Assembly (NCBI RefSeq): GCF_000979455.1
Contig: NZ_JJOY01000052.1
Location: 78,120-142,119 of the forward strand
Source: Methanosarcina sp. 2.H.T.1A.6
Lineage (GTDB): Archaea > Halobacteriota > Methanosarcinia > Methanosarcinales > Methanosarcinaceae
Direction of reading: 5' to 3'
Length of the DNA: 64,000 nucleotides
The first letter of the stretch is position 1. Every line of letters begins with the position of its first letter. Positions 43,837 through 53,873 of the stretch are shown in pieces. The translations under genes and the position numbers were made by a program. The notes beneath the pieces are model-generated. The model worked only from the letters and a program-made list of their open reading frames with translations. It ran no database searches and had not been told where the DNA came from.

Positions 43837-44607
43837 ACAGAGAGGGTTTCTAGTATTAAAGCTGTTTTAAAACTGTTTTCAGGCTCATACAATTGTTGAG
43901 GTTAATGTTGCTTATTGAATTTTAAAACTCATATACCTTTTTCTTTTCAAGTTACTTATAATTTAATTTTCCTGTTGGAAACCAGAAAACAGGAAGGAAA
44001 AAGTTCCGAAATAAAAAGTAGAATAAAAAGAAAGAATGATAAAAAACCGTATCTTATTACATGATTGGTATTCTGGAATCTGAGTTGCCGGTACATATAG
44101 TTTTTTCGTTTTTTATTTACTATATGCAGGCGGGCTCAAGCGGCGCACGGCATGCGGAAAGAAAGAACTCCATATCCCATTTCGGGTGTTTTTTGGAATA
44201 ATACCAGCTATTAAACCCGGAAGTGCCCGAAAAAACAAAAAAGTAATTCAAAAATAGGAACCTGACCCGGAATTCATATAGTTATTTGATCAGGGCCAGG
44301 TTTGCCTGAGACATGTTTTAAGATTCGTAGTTCAGATATTAACCATCTCTATAATATATTCCGGTTTAAGGGACATTAATATCAGTTTAGCCTTAGTACA
44401 GACCTTGAAAATCCGTTATCTGCTTAATATAGCCTTAAATGTTAGCTATTTCCGGGACTGCGGATTGAGTGGATGCACTGGCCGATGTAACTGAGGATGT
44501 ACACCCACATTTTCTGCAGTAGTAAAAATTATTCGAGCCAATTATCTGTTTTTTAAGAGGTGTGTCGCACCTGACACATTTTGAAGGGAAAGCAAACATA
44601 TCTTAAC
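43837..44607. other. 770-base gene-free region
   Basis: No gene found. A short inverted pair, GTGTC/GACAC (44561-44576), lies near the end of the following zinc-ribbon gene. Otherwise AT-rich. Confidence 0.4.
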
Positions 44608-44802
44608 TCACTCCATAATCATTAGCGGTTCAAGCCTTGCAGTTTCTTTTCTTGTCCAGTACCCGCACACAGTACAATATTGAAATCCTCTGAAAAGATC
44701 GTTTTCAAGTTTGGAATGGCACTCCGGACATCTTTTCAAAAAAAGCAAATGTTCAGGCTCTTTTTCATCCCCGTAAATTTGTGTTCTGGTTATTTTCTGC
44801 AT
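44608..44802 (-). CDS. Small zinc-ribbon protein
   Basis: A 64-residue protein with two CxxC knuckles, CPEC at about 25-28 and CTVC at about 43-46, separated by 14 residues and with His beside the first. This is the pattern of a rubredoxin-like or zinc-ribbon fold and is likely to bind one Zn or Fe. AAGGAAG lies about ten bases before ATG. It is a single gene. Such small proteins are common in Methanosarcina; function unknown. Confidence 0.7.
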   Translation of the reverse strand: MQKITRTQIYGDEKEPEHLLFLKRCPECHSKLENDLFRGFQYCTVCGYWTRKETARLEPLMIME

Positions 44803-45077
44803 AATTTAGTGCTTCCTTTGTATTTTTTACACCCAATATGTATATTCGCTACATTGCATATAGATTTACCTGCATTAACTTATTTGTGATGCAGATGTAG
44901 GCATATCCTGCAAATGTATGCCGCCACTGACCGGTGGCAATTACCATCGATAATCAGAACTCCCTATTGATGGACAGCCACTGATCGATAGCTGCTGATA
45001 ACCGACCGCTGACAATTGTCGGCTGAAAATTTGGCCCACCTCATAATAAGTAAGTCGGCAGATACCAGGGTCGTTTT

Positions 45078-47495
45078 TCAATGCCTTACGAGCCCCTTTT
45101 CAGTTTTAAGAACCTGAAGGGTGATTTTCATAACAGAGTCCGGATTAAGGGAAATAGAATCAATTTCCTCTTTTACCAGGAATTCTGCAATCTCAGGGAA
45201 ATCACTCGGAGCCTGCCCGCAGATCCCGCTGTGCCTCCCATTCCGTTTTGCTCCCTGCACTGCCATTGACATGAATTTCATAACTCCCGGATCCCGCTCA
45301 TCAAATTCCGCGGCAAGCAGTTCTGAGTCGCGGTCAACCCCGAGGGTCAGCTGGGTCAGGTCGTTTGAGCCTATAGAGAAGCCGTCAAAGAATTTGCTGA
45401 ACTCGTCGACAAGCAGGACGTTATTGGGGATTTCGCACATAACATAGACCTGAAGCCCGTTTTCTCCGCGCCTGAGCCCGTTCGTCTCCATCTCGACAAT
45501 GACTTTCTTCGCTTCCTCAATGGTCCGGCAAAAAGGGATCATAAGAATAAGGTTTATAAGCCCCATTTCATCCCTGACCTTTTTCATAGCCCTGCACTCA
45601 AGGGCAAAACCTTCCCTGTAGCGCTCATCAAAGTAACGGGAAGCCCCCCTGAATCCTATCATGGGATTGTTTTCTTCCATTTCAAAATAGCTGCCCCCAA
45701 CAAGGCTTGCATATTCGTTGGTCTTGAAGTCGCTCATCCTGACCACAACAGGCTTCGGGTAAAAAGCTGCAGTAATCAACCCGACGCCCCTGGCAAGCTG
45801 CTCGACAAAATAATCTTCTTTTTTACCATATCCCGCGGTCAGTTTTTCGATCTCCCTGAGCTCTCCCGGGTCTTTGACCTTTTCCGGATGCACAAGGGCC
45901 ATAGGATGGACTTTGATGTAGCTTGTAATAATGAACTCGAGTCTTGCAAGCCCGATTCCGTCATTGGGAATCATGGAAAACGCAAAAGCGCTTTCAGGGT
46001 TTCCAAGATTCATCATAATCTCGGTTTTGGGACGTTTCAGGTCTTTGAGGCTGAGGGTATCTTTATGGAAGGGAAGGATGCCTGCGTATACAAGCCCGTC
46101 TTCTCCCTCGGCACAGCTAACAGTAATTTCCCTGCCTGTTTCGAGGACTTCAGTGGCATTTCCAGCCCCTACAACCGCAGGGATTCCGAGTTCCCGGCTG
46201 ACAATAGCTGCATGGCAGGTCCGCCCCCCTTTGTTTGTGACAATCGCGGCTGCGGTTTTCATAATCGGCTCCCAGTCAGGAGTGGTTGTGTCCGCAATCA
46301 GGATCTCTCCGGGTTTGAAAGAGGGCAGGTACGAAACATCAGGGATCACACGGACCTTTCCGGAAGCGATCTTATCCCCCACGCTCCTGCCTTTTGCAAG
46401 GACTTCGGATTTCTCTTCAAGGACATAGGTTTCCAGCATATCTTTTTCTCTCTGGGACTGGACGGTTTCGGGCCTTGCCTGTACTATGAAGAGTTCTCCT
46501 GTTATGCCGTCCTTTGCCCACTCTATGTCCATGGGCCTGGATTCCCTGTACTTGTTAGAATAATGGTCTTCAATATCGATCGCATATCCGGCAAGCTTGA
46601 GCACCTCTTCGTCATTAATACAGAAGCGCAACCTTTCAGCCTCAGGGACCTCCACGTTCCGGGTGAGCACTTTGGAATCTCCCCTGCCGTAGATCATCTT
46701 GATTTCTTTGCTTCCCATCTTCTTCTGGATGATCGGCCTGTATCCTTCCTTGAAAGTCGGCTTGAAGACGTAGAACTCATCGGGATTGACCTGCCCCTGA
46801 ACGATATTCTCTCCAAGCCCGTATGTACCTGTAATAAAGACCACGTCTCTGAATCCGGTTTCCGTGTCAAGGGTAAAAATAACCCCGCTGGAAGCCAGAT
46901 CCGATCTGACCATCTTCATGATTCCTATGGAAAGGGCTACCTTGAAGTGGTCGAAATTGTTGGTTACACGGTAGGAAATGGCCCTGTCCGTAAAGAGTGA
47001 GGCAAAACAGCGCGTGCAGGCATCCCGAAGCCCGGGATAGCCCCTGATGTTGAGGTAAGTCTCCTGCTGCCCCGCAAAAGAAGCAGTTGGCAGGTCTTCA
47101 GCCGTTGCCGAACTCCGCACAGCTACATCCGTATCTTCTCCATACTGCCTGCAGAGGCGGTCATAGGCATCTTTGATCTCTTCCCAGAGGTCATCCGGAA
47201 TTCCGGCTCCAAGGATCAGGTCCCTTGCAATCTTCCCCCTTTTTGCAAGGTCTGCAACATCCGCAGTATCAAGCCCTTCCATTGTCTTTTTGAGCTTTTC
47301 GAGAATTTCTCCGGCTTTCAGGGTATGCCAGTAAGCTTCAGAAGTGACTGAAAAGCCATTTGGAATCCTCACACCTTTCGAAGTAAGTTCCCTGTACATT
47401 TCCCCAAGGGAAGCATTCTTCCCGCCCACCAGCGGGACGTCCTCGATCGTGGTCTCTTCAAACCAGCGGATGTACTTGCTTTTGTTTGCAGGCAT
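45078..47495 (-). CDS. ppsA: Phosphoenolpyruvate synthase
   Basis: An 805-residue enzyme converting pyruvate, ATP and water to PEP, AMP and phosphate. The ATP-grasp N-terminal domain begins YIRWFEETTIEDVPLVGGKN and contains DVAVRSSATAEDLPTASFAG; the swivelling phosphohistidine domain has GGRTCHAAIVSRELGIPAVV with the catalytic His; the C-terminal barrel has SNDLTQLTLGVDRDS and GICGQAPSDFPE with the catalytic Cys. Length is normal. This is the gluconeogenic entry in methanogens and supplies the substrate of PpcA (29-31 kb). It is monocistronic. The spacer 44803-45077 has no gene. Confidence 0.97.
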   Translation of the reverse strand: MPANKSKYIRWFEETTIEDVPLVGGKNASLGEMYRELTSKGVRIPNGFSVTSEAYWHTLKAGEILEKLKKTMEGLDTADVADLAKRGKIARDLILGAGIPDDLWEEIKDAYDRLCRQYGEDTDVAVRSSATAEDLPTASFAGQQETYLNIRGYPGLRDACTRCFASLFTDRAISYRVTNNFDHFKVALSIGIMKMVRSDLASSGVIFTLDTETGFRDVVFITGTYGLGENIVQGQVNPDEFYVFKPTFKEGYRPIIQKKMGSKEIKMIYGRGDSKVLTRNVEVPEAERLRFCINDEEVLKLAGYAIDIEDHYSNKYRESRPMDIEWAKDGITGELFIVQARPETVQSQREKDMLETYVLEEKSEVLAKGRSVGDKIASGKVRVIPDVSYLPSFKPGEILIADTTTPDWEPIMKTAAAIVTNKGGRTCHAAIVSRELGIPAVVGAGNATEVLETGREITVSCAEGEDGLVYAGILPFHKDTLSLKDLKRPKTEIMMNLGNPESAFAFSMIPNDGIGLARLEFIITSYIKVHPMALVHPEKVKDPGELREIEKLTAGYGKKEDYFVEQLARGVGLITAAFYPKPVVVRMSDFKTNEYASLVGGSYFEMEENNPMIGFRGASRYFDERYREGFALECRAMKKVRDEMGLINLILMIPFCRTIEEAKKVIVEMETNGLRRGENGLQVYVMCEIPNNVLLVDEFSKFFDGFSIGSNDLTQLTLGVDRDSELLAAEFDERDPGVMKFMSMAVQGAKRNGRHSGICGQAPSDFPEIAEFLVKEEIDSISLNPDSVMKITLQVLKTEKGLVRH

Positions 47496-47829
47496 ATTCT
47501 CCGAAATCCCCTCATAAGATTTTGTCTGAACTAAATGTGAGTTAAATAGTACTGCAACACATTTAATTTTTAATGATGCTGTGGAAAAGTTACCAAAAAG
47601 CGCAAAGTGCCAACGCCAGAACAGAAACTTTCCCGGATTGAATTCAAAGCCCCATATTAATTATGCTCTAATGAAAGAAATCAGTTCGCCTACAAAGAAA
47701 TAATTATTCAAAAGTATTCGCACAAAATGAAAAACCAGAAAAGCTAATGTTTAGATGATGTGTCCTGTTTACAAATTTTAGTGTAGAGTTCAAAAAGAAA
47801 AGTTGAGTCCGGTTGTTGTGTTCAGGCCG
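47496..47829. other. Upstream region of ppsA, no gene seen
   Basis: AT-rich, contains the promoter of ppsA (minus strand). No supported frame. Confidence 0.4.
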
Positions 47830-47904
47830 GCTCAGTATTCCACCTTATTCTCGGGTTCAGTATTCCACCTTATTCTCGGGCTCAGTATTTCACCTTATTC
47901 TCAG
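47830..47904. repeat. 25-bp unit repeated three times at the deaminase 3' end
   Basis: Units at 47830-47854, 47855-47879 and 47880-47904 (core CAGTATT.CACCTTATTCTC) are head to tail. The third unit holds the last codons and stop of the deaminase gene, so the gene's end has been triplicated downstream. Confidence 0.85.
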
Positions 47905-48355
47905 ATTCTTCCCACACCCCAAAAGCTTCAAGAGCCTCTTCCCTGAGGAGTTGTCGGAATTCAATTTTTCGTTCCTGAAGGGGGCGTGAAATTTCCCCGT
48001 ATATGAAGGAGTCATCAAAGCCGATATTTTCAGCATCAGACCTTGTGTTGGCAAAAAAAACTCTATCTATCCTTGCCCAGTAAATGGCTCCAAGGCACAT
48101 GGGGCAGGGTTCACAGGAAGCGTAGATCTCACAGCCGCTGAGGTCAAAGGTATTCAGTTTCCGGGCTGCCTCTCTTATGGCACCGATCTCGGCATGGGCG
48201 GTCGGGTCGTTTATTACGGTGACCTGGTTGCAGCTTTCCGAAACAATTTCTCCGTTTTTTGTTATCACAGCACCAAAAGGCCCTCCACCTCTTTTTACAC
48301 TTTCGAGGGAAAGTTCAATGGCACGCCTTATAAACAAAAGATCTTTTTCTGACAT
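47882..48355 (-). CDS. Nucleoside/guanine deaminase-like zinc enzyme
   Basis: A 157-residue member of the cytidine/deoxycytidylate deaminase superfamily. Zinc ligands are His54 in TAHAEIGAI (with catalytic Glu56) and Cys84 and Cys87 in CEPCPMCLGA. The C-terminal segment ARIDRVFFANTRSDAENIGF and DDSFIYGEI resembles the guanine deaminase branch (GuaD) rather than TadA. It would convert guanine to xanthine plus ammonia. The start ATG 48355 has GAGAGTGA upstream. It is a single gene. Confidence 0.85.
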   Translation of the reverse strand: MSEKDLLFIRRAIELSLESVKRGGGPFGAVITKNGEIVSESCNQVTVINDPTAHAEIGAIREAARKLNTFDLSGCEIYASCEPCPMCLGAIYWARIDRVFFANTRSDAENIGFDDSFIYGEISRPLQERKIEFRQLLREEALEAFGVWEESENKVKY

Positions 48356-48542
48356 GTGTCACTCTCTCTGTTATATTTTAATACATATGATAAATATAAT
48401 GATCTGACATACTTTTTAATGGCAGAATATGCCTTTTTATTAAAGAATAAAACCTTCCTGTAAAAGGAAAAATGAAAAAAGGGACATTTTGCAGGACAAC
48501 CCTTAAGTACACAAACATATCAAACCATTAATCGGAGTGATA

Positions 48543-48815
48543 ATGTTGACAACCACAAATTTTTCCGCTGAAGAAGCAAAGGCAGTTGGGGAACAACTGG
48601 GAATAAAATGGGATAAGTTCGATGTAGACCAGTTCCGCAGAGGCATGGACGTAGAGCTGGAACATGGTACCATAGACCCCGCAACAAACGTTACTAACGA
48701 CGACCCCATAATGACAGGAAAGATTGCTCTGGCTCATCTTAACGAGTTTCCTGACTATTATGACAGGCTGGAGGAAATGGAAGAAGAAGCTGAGGAATTC
48801 TGGGAAAAAAACTGA
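48543..48815 (+). CDS. DUF5661 family protein
   Basis: A 90-residue acidic protein. FRRGMDVELEHGTIDPATNV followed by DDPIMTGKIALAHLNEFPDY is the DUF5661 signature, a family known from archaea, bacteria and phages, without known function. GGAGTGATA directly before ATG 48543 fixes the start. Confidence 0.85.
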   Translation: MLTTTNFSAEEAKAVGEQLGIKWDKFDVDQFRRGMDVELEHGTIDPATNVTNDDPIMTGKIALAHLNEFPDYYDRLEEMEEEAEEFWEKN

Positions 48816-49515
48816 ACACTGAGCTTTAAAAAACACAATTTTATTTTTCATTTTACATTTAATTTTAGTCTTAATTTTACTTACACCTTCTTTTGTGCTC
48901 CCTGGTTAATTGGTTGGTATTATTCCGAAATGGCCTTTTGTTGTATCTCCTGTTAACCTTCTTTCCACGCGCTGTGCCCTGATTGAGCCCGCCCGTGTAC
49001 AGTGGATAAAAACAAAAGCATTAGGCAGTCTGGAAACCTGATGCCAAATATCAACCTTGTAGCTAGGGATGACCATTTTTTAATTCACTTTAAATCTCTT
49101 CTAACCTCTAACACTTTTTACCCATTTCAGTTTCAATCAAGCCTTTAAGCCTCAATCAAGCCTGAGCTCATATATACTCTTGCAAACCAGTTTAACTGAA
49201 AAGAAAAATTGTGTAAAACCAACTGTACTAATGTACTGCATTTTTTAGTCAGTCGCTGGTGTTTTTTTAAAGTGTTTCCTGGAGAATCATTCATGCAATC
49301 CTGAGAAAATGCAACACTGTAAAAATTAATTTCACGGCAATAATCTCTGATTATGTACATAAGTAAACTCAAAAACTAGAAATAATTTGAGGGAAAAAAT
49401 CAGTTATAATCTGAAACTTTTTCATTTTATTTCAGAAAAGAAATTATATAAGTTGGAATCATACAGGTAGTTAATCTATATAATATTTTTCATTTAGTCG
49501 CAAAAACCATGAAAA
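48816..49515. other. 700-base gene-free region
   Basis: No gene found on either strand. A TATA-like ATTATATAAG near 49442 and a further AT-rich stretch near 49478 probably belong to the promoter of the following kinase. Confidence 0.4.
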
Positions 49516-51816
49516 ATGGTACTCAAGATGATAGAATTGGACGCCTCCGATAAACCAAAAGTTCTCATAATTGATGACGAAAGGGATCAGGTAGAATTAC
49601 TATGTTTACAGCTCGAAGATGAATATCTTCCTATCCCTGCATATACCGGAAAAGAAGCTATTGAACTTGTAAAAGCTGAACTTCCGGATTTGATATTATT
49701 AGACCTGATGCTGCCTGAAAGTGATGGGTATGAGATATGCAGCATACTCAAAAGTGATCCCGGCTCCAGGTTCATACCCATAATCATAATTTCCGGATTT
49801 TTTGAGAAGCCGAACAAAATAAAAGCAACTCAATGCGGAGCTGACGATTTCATTCATAAGCCAATAGATAGGTTTGAGCTTAAAACAAGGATAAAGTCTT
49901 TAATTAGAATAAAAAAGAATTATGAAGCTCTTCAGGAAAGTGAGAACAGATATAAACAGCTTTTTAACAACAGCCCGGCTGTCACGCTTCTAGCAGACCC
50001 GCTCAGTTATCGTATTGTCGATGCAAACAATCCTGCATGCGCTTACTACGGGTACACTTATGACGAGATGACCGCAAAAAAAATCACTGATATTGATTCC
50101 TTCTCTCTGGAAAGAAATCGAGAAGTTAGCCAGCAGGTTTTTTCCGAAAAGAAAGGACATTTCTATTCCTGCCATAAACTCTCCAGTGGAGAAACAAGGC
50201 ATGTAGAAGTGTATGTCAATACAATCAAAGTTAAAGAGAAGGAACTTTTTTTAATAAATATCTATGATATCACTTCCAGCAAGAAGGCAGAAAGGGAACT
50301 TGCGGCATCCGAAGAAAAATTCAAACAGGTTGTAGAACTCTCAATTGACGGCGTATTCATAGAATCAAATAGTGGAAAAATTGTTGACTGTAATGATGCA
50401 GCCTGCAAAATTTTCGGGTATGATAAAGAGGAGATCCTGAAGCTGGATGTAACTGATCTTCTTCCTGAGAACTTTTCCAGAAACCTTAAAAATATACTAA
50501 TCAGTAAAGAAACCACAGGGAATAAAACAATCGAGAGGATAAACAAAAGAAAGGACGGCACAGTCTTTCCAGCCGAAATTACAACCAGAATACTCAAACT
50601 GGGCAATGAAGAAAAGCTGATTGTGTATGTCCGGGACATTACAGAACGTAAAAAAGCTGAAAAGGCATTGAAAGCAAGTGAAGAGAACTTCCGCACTCTT
50701 GCCAATAATACTCTCGACGGTATACTGATACTTGATTTTGAAGGCAGGCTCATAGCTGCAAACGCTGCTGTTGGAAAAATGTTTGATATGGAGCTCGAAG
50801 AGGTAAAAGGTAAGAGCATTGCAAAATACCTCGCTCCAGAATCATTGCCGATTGCAATTGGAGACCAGATAAATGTTCTCAATGATAAGGAAAGCTACCT
50901 CAGTATTTACAAAGCAATCTCTTCCAGGGGAGAGCCTTTCTGGATTGAAGGTCTTGGTACAAAAATAATCTACCGGGATCAGCCGGCAAACATTGTGGTT
51001 ATAAGGGATATAACCGTTAGAAAAAAAGCAGAAGAGGCTCTAATAAATGCAAAAACAGCTGCTGAAGTAGCAAATCGCACAAAAAGCGAGTTTTTAACCA
51101 ACATGAGTCACGAACTGAAGACTCCTTTGAACTCTGTAATCGGGTTTTCTGACCTTCTTAATGAAGGAATTGCAGGGCCCCTTAACGAAAAGCAATCCAG
51201 GTATGTTCAGTTCATTTCTTTAAGCGGAAAAAACCTCCTCAACATCATCAACGACATACTCGAGTTATCAAAAGCAGAAGCAGGAAATGAAGAGCTCAAT
51301 ATAGAAAAATTTTCTGTTGATGAATCTATCAATAAAATCATATCGAAGACGATGCCGCAGGCTCAGGAGGCAAATATCAAATTAAATTATAATTCCGAAA
51401 ATCGGAGAGTATGGATCTCTGCCGATGAAGGTAAGTTCCAGCAGATTATGGTCAACTTACTAAGTAATGCACTAAAGTTCACACCTGCCGGCGGTTCAAT
51501 TGATGTAATCTTAAAACAGGAAAACGACTTTGTAATTATTACCGTCAGAGATACTGGAATCGGAATCTCGGAAGATAGCCTTGAAAAAATTTATAATCCA
51601 TTTATCCAGATTGATTCTTCTCTAAGCCGCACTTTCGAAGGTACTGGACTGGGGCTCACCCTCGTTAAAAAGTATGTTGAAATGCACGGCGGCAATATAT
51701 ATGTGGAAAGTAAAATCGGAGAAGGTTCATCTTTTAGATTTGAACTGCCGGTAACCCGACAGAGGACAGCTGAACCCGTTCCAAAGGTATTAGAGAGCCA
51801 AAAAATCAATAGCTGA
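49516..51816 (+). CDS. REC-PAS-PAS-PAS histidine kinase
   Basis: A 766-residue soluble kinase. Domains in order: receiver (about 14-130, acceptor Asp63 in LLDLMLP), three PAS domains (about 140-255, 262-378, 385-502), HisKA with His532 in NMSHELKTPL, and HATPase_c with NALKFTPAGG, DTGIGIS and GTGLGLTLV. No membrane span is present. A receiver at the N terminus means the kinase is itself controlled by another kinase; its PAS domains may bind heme or other ligands, but no diagnostic residue can be called. ATG 49516 or ATG 49528 may be the start. It is monocistronic. It ends in a variable polar tail. Confidence 0.92.
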   Translation: MVLKMIELDASDKPKVLIIDDERDQVELLCLQLEDEYLPIPAYTGKEAIELVKAELPDLILLDLMLPESDGYEICSILKSDPGSRFIPIIIISGFFEKPNKIKATQCGADDFIHKPIDRFELKTRIKSLIRIKKNYEALQESENRYKQLFNNSPAVTLLADPLSYRIVDANNPACAYYGYTYDEMTAKKITDIDSFSLERNREVSQQVFSEKKGHFYSCHKLSSGETRHVEVYVNTIKVKEKELFLINIYDITSSKKAERELAASEEKFKQVVELSIDGVFIESNSGKIVDCNDAACKIFGYDKEEILKLDVTDLLPENFSRNLKNILISKETTGNKTIERINKRKDGTVFPAEITTRILKLGNEEKLIVYVRDITERKKAEKALKASEENFRTLANNTLDGILILDFEGRLIAANAAVGKMFDMELEEVKGKSIAKYLAPESLPIAIGDQINVLNDKESYLSIYKAISSRGEPFWIEGLGTKIIYRDQPANIVVIRDITVRKKAEEALINAKTAAEVANRTKSEFLTNMSHELKTPLNSVIGFSDLLNEGIAGPLNEKQSRYVQFISLSGKNLLNIINDILELSKAEAGNEELNIEKFSVDESINKIISKTMPQAQEANIKLNYNSENRRVWISADEGKFQQIMVNLLSNALKFTPAGGSIDVILKQENDFVIITVRDTGIGISEDSLEKIYNPFIQIDSSLSRTFEGTGLGLTLVKKYVEMHGGNIYVESKIGEGSSFRFELPVTRQRTAEPVPKVLESQKINS

Positions 51817-51842
51817 AAATCTGTAGCTGAGAAATCGTTATT

Positions 51843-51914
51843 TTAGAAACCATTATCTTAGAAACCATTATCTTAGAAACCATTAGCTGAGAACTCATTA
51901 TCTTAGAAACCATT
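51843..51914. repeat. 15-bp tandem repeat after the kinase gene
   Basis: CATTATCTTAGAAAC recurs about five times with substitutions. It begins about 25 bases after the stop codon. Confidence 0.75.
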
Positions 51915-52094
51915 GCATGGATTTTGCCGAGTGTATCGGTTACTGCTGACTGCCCTTTTTTAATGTTTTGTATTTATTCTGCTCCTCAAGTCACAGGTTA
52001 TGGAAACAAAAGTTTCCCATTTGAATATATCCTTAATTGAAGATGTCCTTAATTTGAAGATATCCTTATATCCTTATTCCTCATAGCACAACCG

Positions 52095-52862
52095 ATGGCA
52101 AGCTACAAAGTCCTGGTAAGGGATGTTATAAAAAAAGCTGATGTCCTTCTTGAAGTCATAGACGCCCGGTTTCCGGAAGAGACCCGAAACAGTGAAGTTG
52201 AAAAGGATATTATCCGTTTAAAGAAACCTTTCATAATAGTCATCAATAAGTGCGACCTCGTCTCAAAAGAGAAACTTGATAAAACCAAATCCCGCCTCTC
52301 CAAAATTGCCCCTACGGTTTTTATATCCAGCAAGGACAGGTCCGGGACAACTATGTTAAGGCACCAGATACTTGCATCCGCCTGCAATATAAAAGAGCGT
52401 GATATCCTTGTCGGCACCCTCGGTTATCCCAATGTAGGCAAGTCCTCCGTAATAAACGGCGTTACAGGCAGGCATAGGGCTAGCACCTCCCCCATATCCG
52501 GTCACACAAAGGGAGTGCAGCATGTGGGTGCAGGTTCACGTATCATGTTTATGGATACACCGGGAGTCATCCCCTTCGATGAAAACGATGAATATGTACA
52601 GGGTTTGCTAGGGATAAAGGATGTAACTCACCTGCGGGACCCACTCGGTGTTGCACATAAGATAATAGAAAAAATGTTTTCCGAAAACAAAACTGCCCTT
52701 GAGTCCTTTTACAATGTCACGATAGAAGACCAGAACGTTTCCTCCGTACTTGAACTGATAGGTAAACAGTGCAATTTCCTGCAAAAGAAAGGCGAGGTGG
52801 ATGAAATGAGGACAGCTGCCAGAATAATCAATGACTGGCAAACCGGGCAGCTCCTTATCTGA
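52095..52862 (+). CDS. Circularly permuted GTPase (YlqF/RbgA-like)
   Basis: A 255-residue GTPase with the motifs in permuted order: NKCD (51-54, G4) comes first, then GYPNVGKSS (110-118, G1) and DTPG (154-157, G3). That order defines the YlqF/YawG group, whose bacterial and eukaryotic members help assemble the large ribosomal subunit. The N terminus MASYKVLVRDVIKKADVLLE and DARFPEETRN are also typical. C-terminal helices end with RTAARIINDWQTGQLLI. No ribosome site is visible before ATG; the frame is open a little upstream, so a longer N terminus is possible. A role in ribosome biogenesis is a family inference. Confidence 0.9.
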   Translation: MASYKVLVRDVIKKADVLLEVIDARFPEETRNSEVEKDIIRLKKPFIIVINKCDLVSKEKLDKTKSRLSKIAPTVFISSKDRSGTTMLRHQILASACNIKERDILVGTLGYPNVGKSSVINGVTGRHRASTSPISGHTKGVQHVGAGSRIMFMDTPGVIPFDENDEYVQGLLGIKDVTHLRDPLGVAHKIIEKMFSENKTALESFYNVTIEDQNVSSVLELIGKQCNFLQKKGEVDEMRTAARIINDWQTGQLLI

Positions 52863-52994
52863 AAATATTGATGACGCTCCTGAGCCCGGAACAATATTTA
52901 GCCCGGATCCGGGTTACGGTTTTCCCGGAGAAAAAGGAAAAATTATTCAAGCTTCAAAAATAAATTAACATAAAAAAGATAAGGGACGAAAAGG

Positions 52995-53156
52995 ATGGCC
53001 GAAAGTCTGGAGCAAAACCTCGAAAAAGACGAAAAATCAGAAAAAGACGAAAAATCGGAAAAAGAAAGGATATTGAGGAACAAACTAATTCTGGTTACCT
53101 CAAAACTTTTTATAGTAATATTCTTGATCCTGCTAGCCCTGCTCTCCCATAAGTAA
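52995..53156 (+). CDS. 53-residue tail-anchored micro-protein
   Basis: A short frame beginning MAESLEQNLEKDEKSEKDEK, a Lys/Glu repeat segment, and ending with one hydrophobic span (LFIVIFLILLALLS) and His-Lys. AAGGGACGAAAAGG precedes the ATG. This predicts a small protein with a charged cytoplasmic N terminus and a C-terminal membrane anchor. A partial copy of this gene lies 400 bases downstream, which indicates that the segment was once duplicated. Confidence 0.55.
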   Translation: MAESLEQNLEKDEKSEKDEKSEKERILRNKLILVTSKLFIVIFLILLALLSHK

Positions 53157-53369
53157 AGTAGGATACGGCAGGCAGGGTCGATTTATTCAGGCAACTTATT
53201 TTTCTTTGACCAGACAGAGGGCTCTACAGTGCGAGCTGATCCTGGACGAGACCGGCCCGTAATTATCTCCTGTACAGAAAACGATACTTTTGATGCCGTA
53301 TCCGCCTGACAACACAATCGTGTTGCTGCGGGGGTAAAAAGTTACTTTTTTTACGTTTTTCCACAGAAA

Positions 53370-53532
53370 AGGGAAATTATTCAAGCTTTAAACAGAGACT
53401 TACACAAAAAAACACACATGAAATTTTCCAAATAGCAGGCACAAAAAATGAAAGTAATTGAAAGCACTTTCATGTCAAAGCTAAAGGACGAAAAGGATGG
53501 ACCAAACTAATTCTGGTTACCTCAAAACTTTT
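53370..53532 (+). pseudogene. Internally deleted copy of the micro-protein gene
   Basis: The leader (AAATTATTCAAGCTT at 53370-53384 parallels 52945-52960) and AAGGACGAAAAGGATGG (53484-53500) repeat the region of the preceding gene, then jump to ACTAATTCTGGTTACCTC, which is in the second half of that gene. About 80 bases are missing and the frame is lost. The rest of 53157-53873 has no supported gene. Confidence 0.6.
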
Positions 53533-53873
53533 GGTCATAAATAATTTATCCGACTGTTTTGTCATAATTGACGTTTTTCTCAAACCGGCGGCCTTTTGCT
53601 GTGGTTCTCTGAACTGGCCTCCTCTTCTTTTCATATTTCACCACCAAAATACAAACAGGGCTCTTGATACAAACCAACTCTTAAAGTTCCTCCAAAATTG
53701 AATACAATGAAATTATTTAATCAGGAATTAATATTCGTATATATTTATATCTATGTGAAAAAATAAACTGTGAATGCTTTAATTGAAGTCGGGTTATGAA
53801 ACAAATATTAATGCATAACACCGATGAAAGCAAAAAAACAGGTGAATATAAATCAAAAGGAAGGGGGAAATTA

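Noticed and set aside
53196..53384. 62-codon minus-strand frame ending VSSRISSHCRALCLVKEK
   Set aside because: Looks protein-like and slightly recalls the end of universal stress proteins, but there is no start context and no partner sequence; too weak to call.
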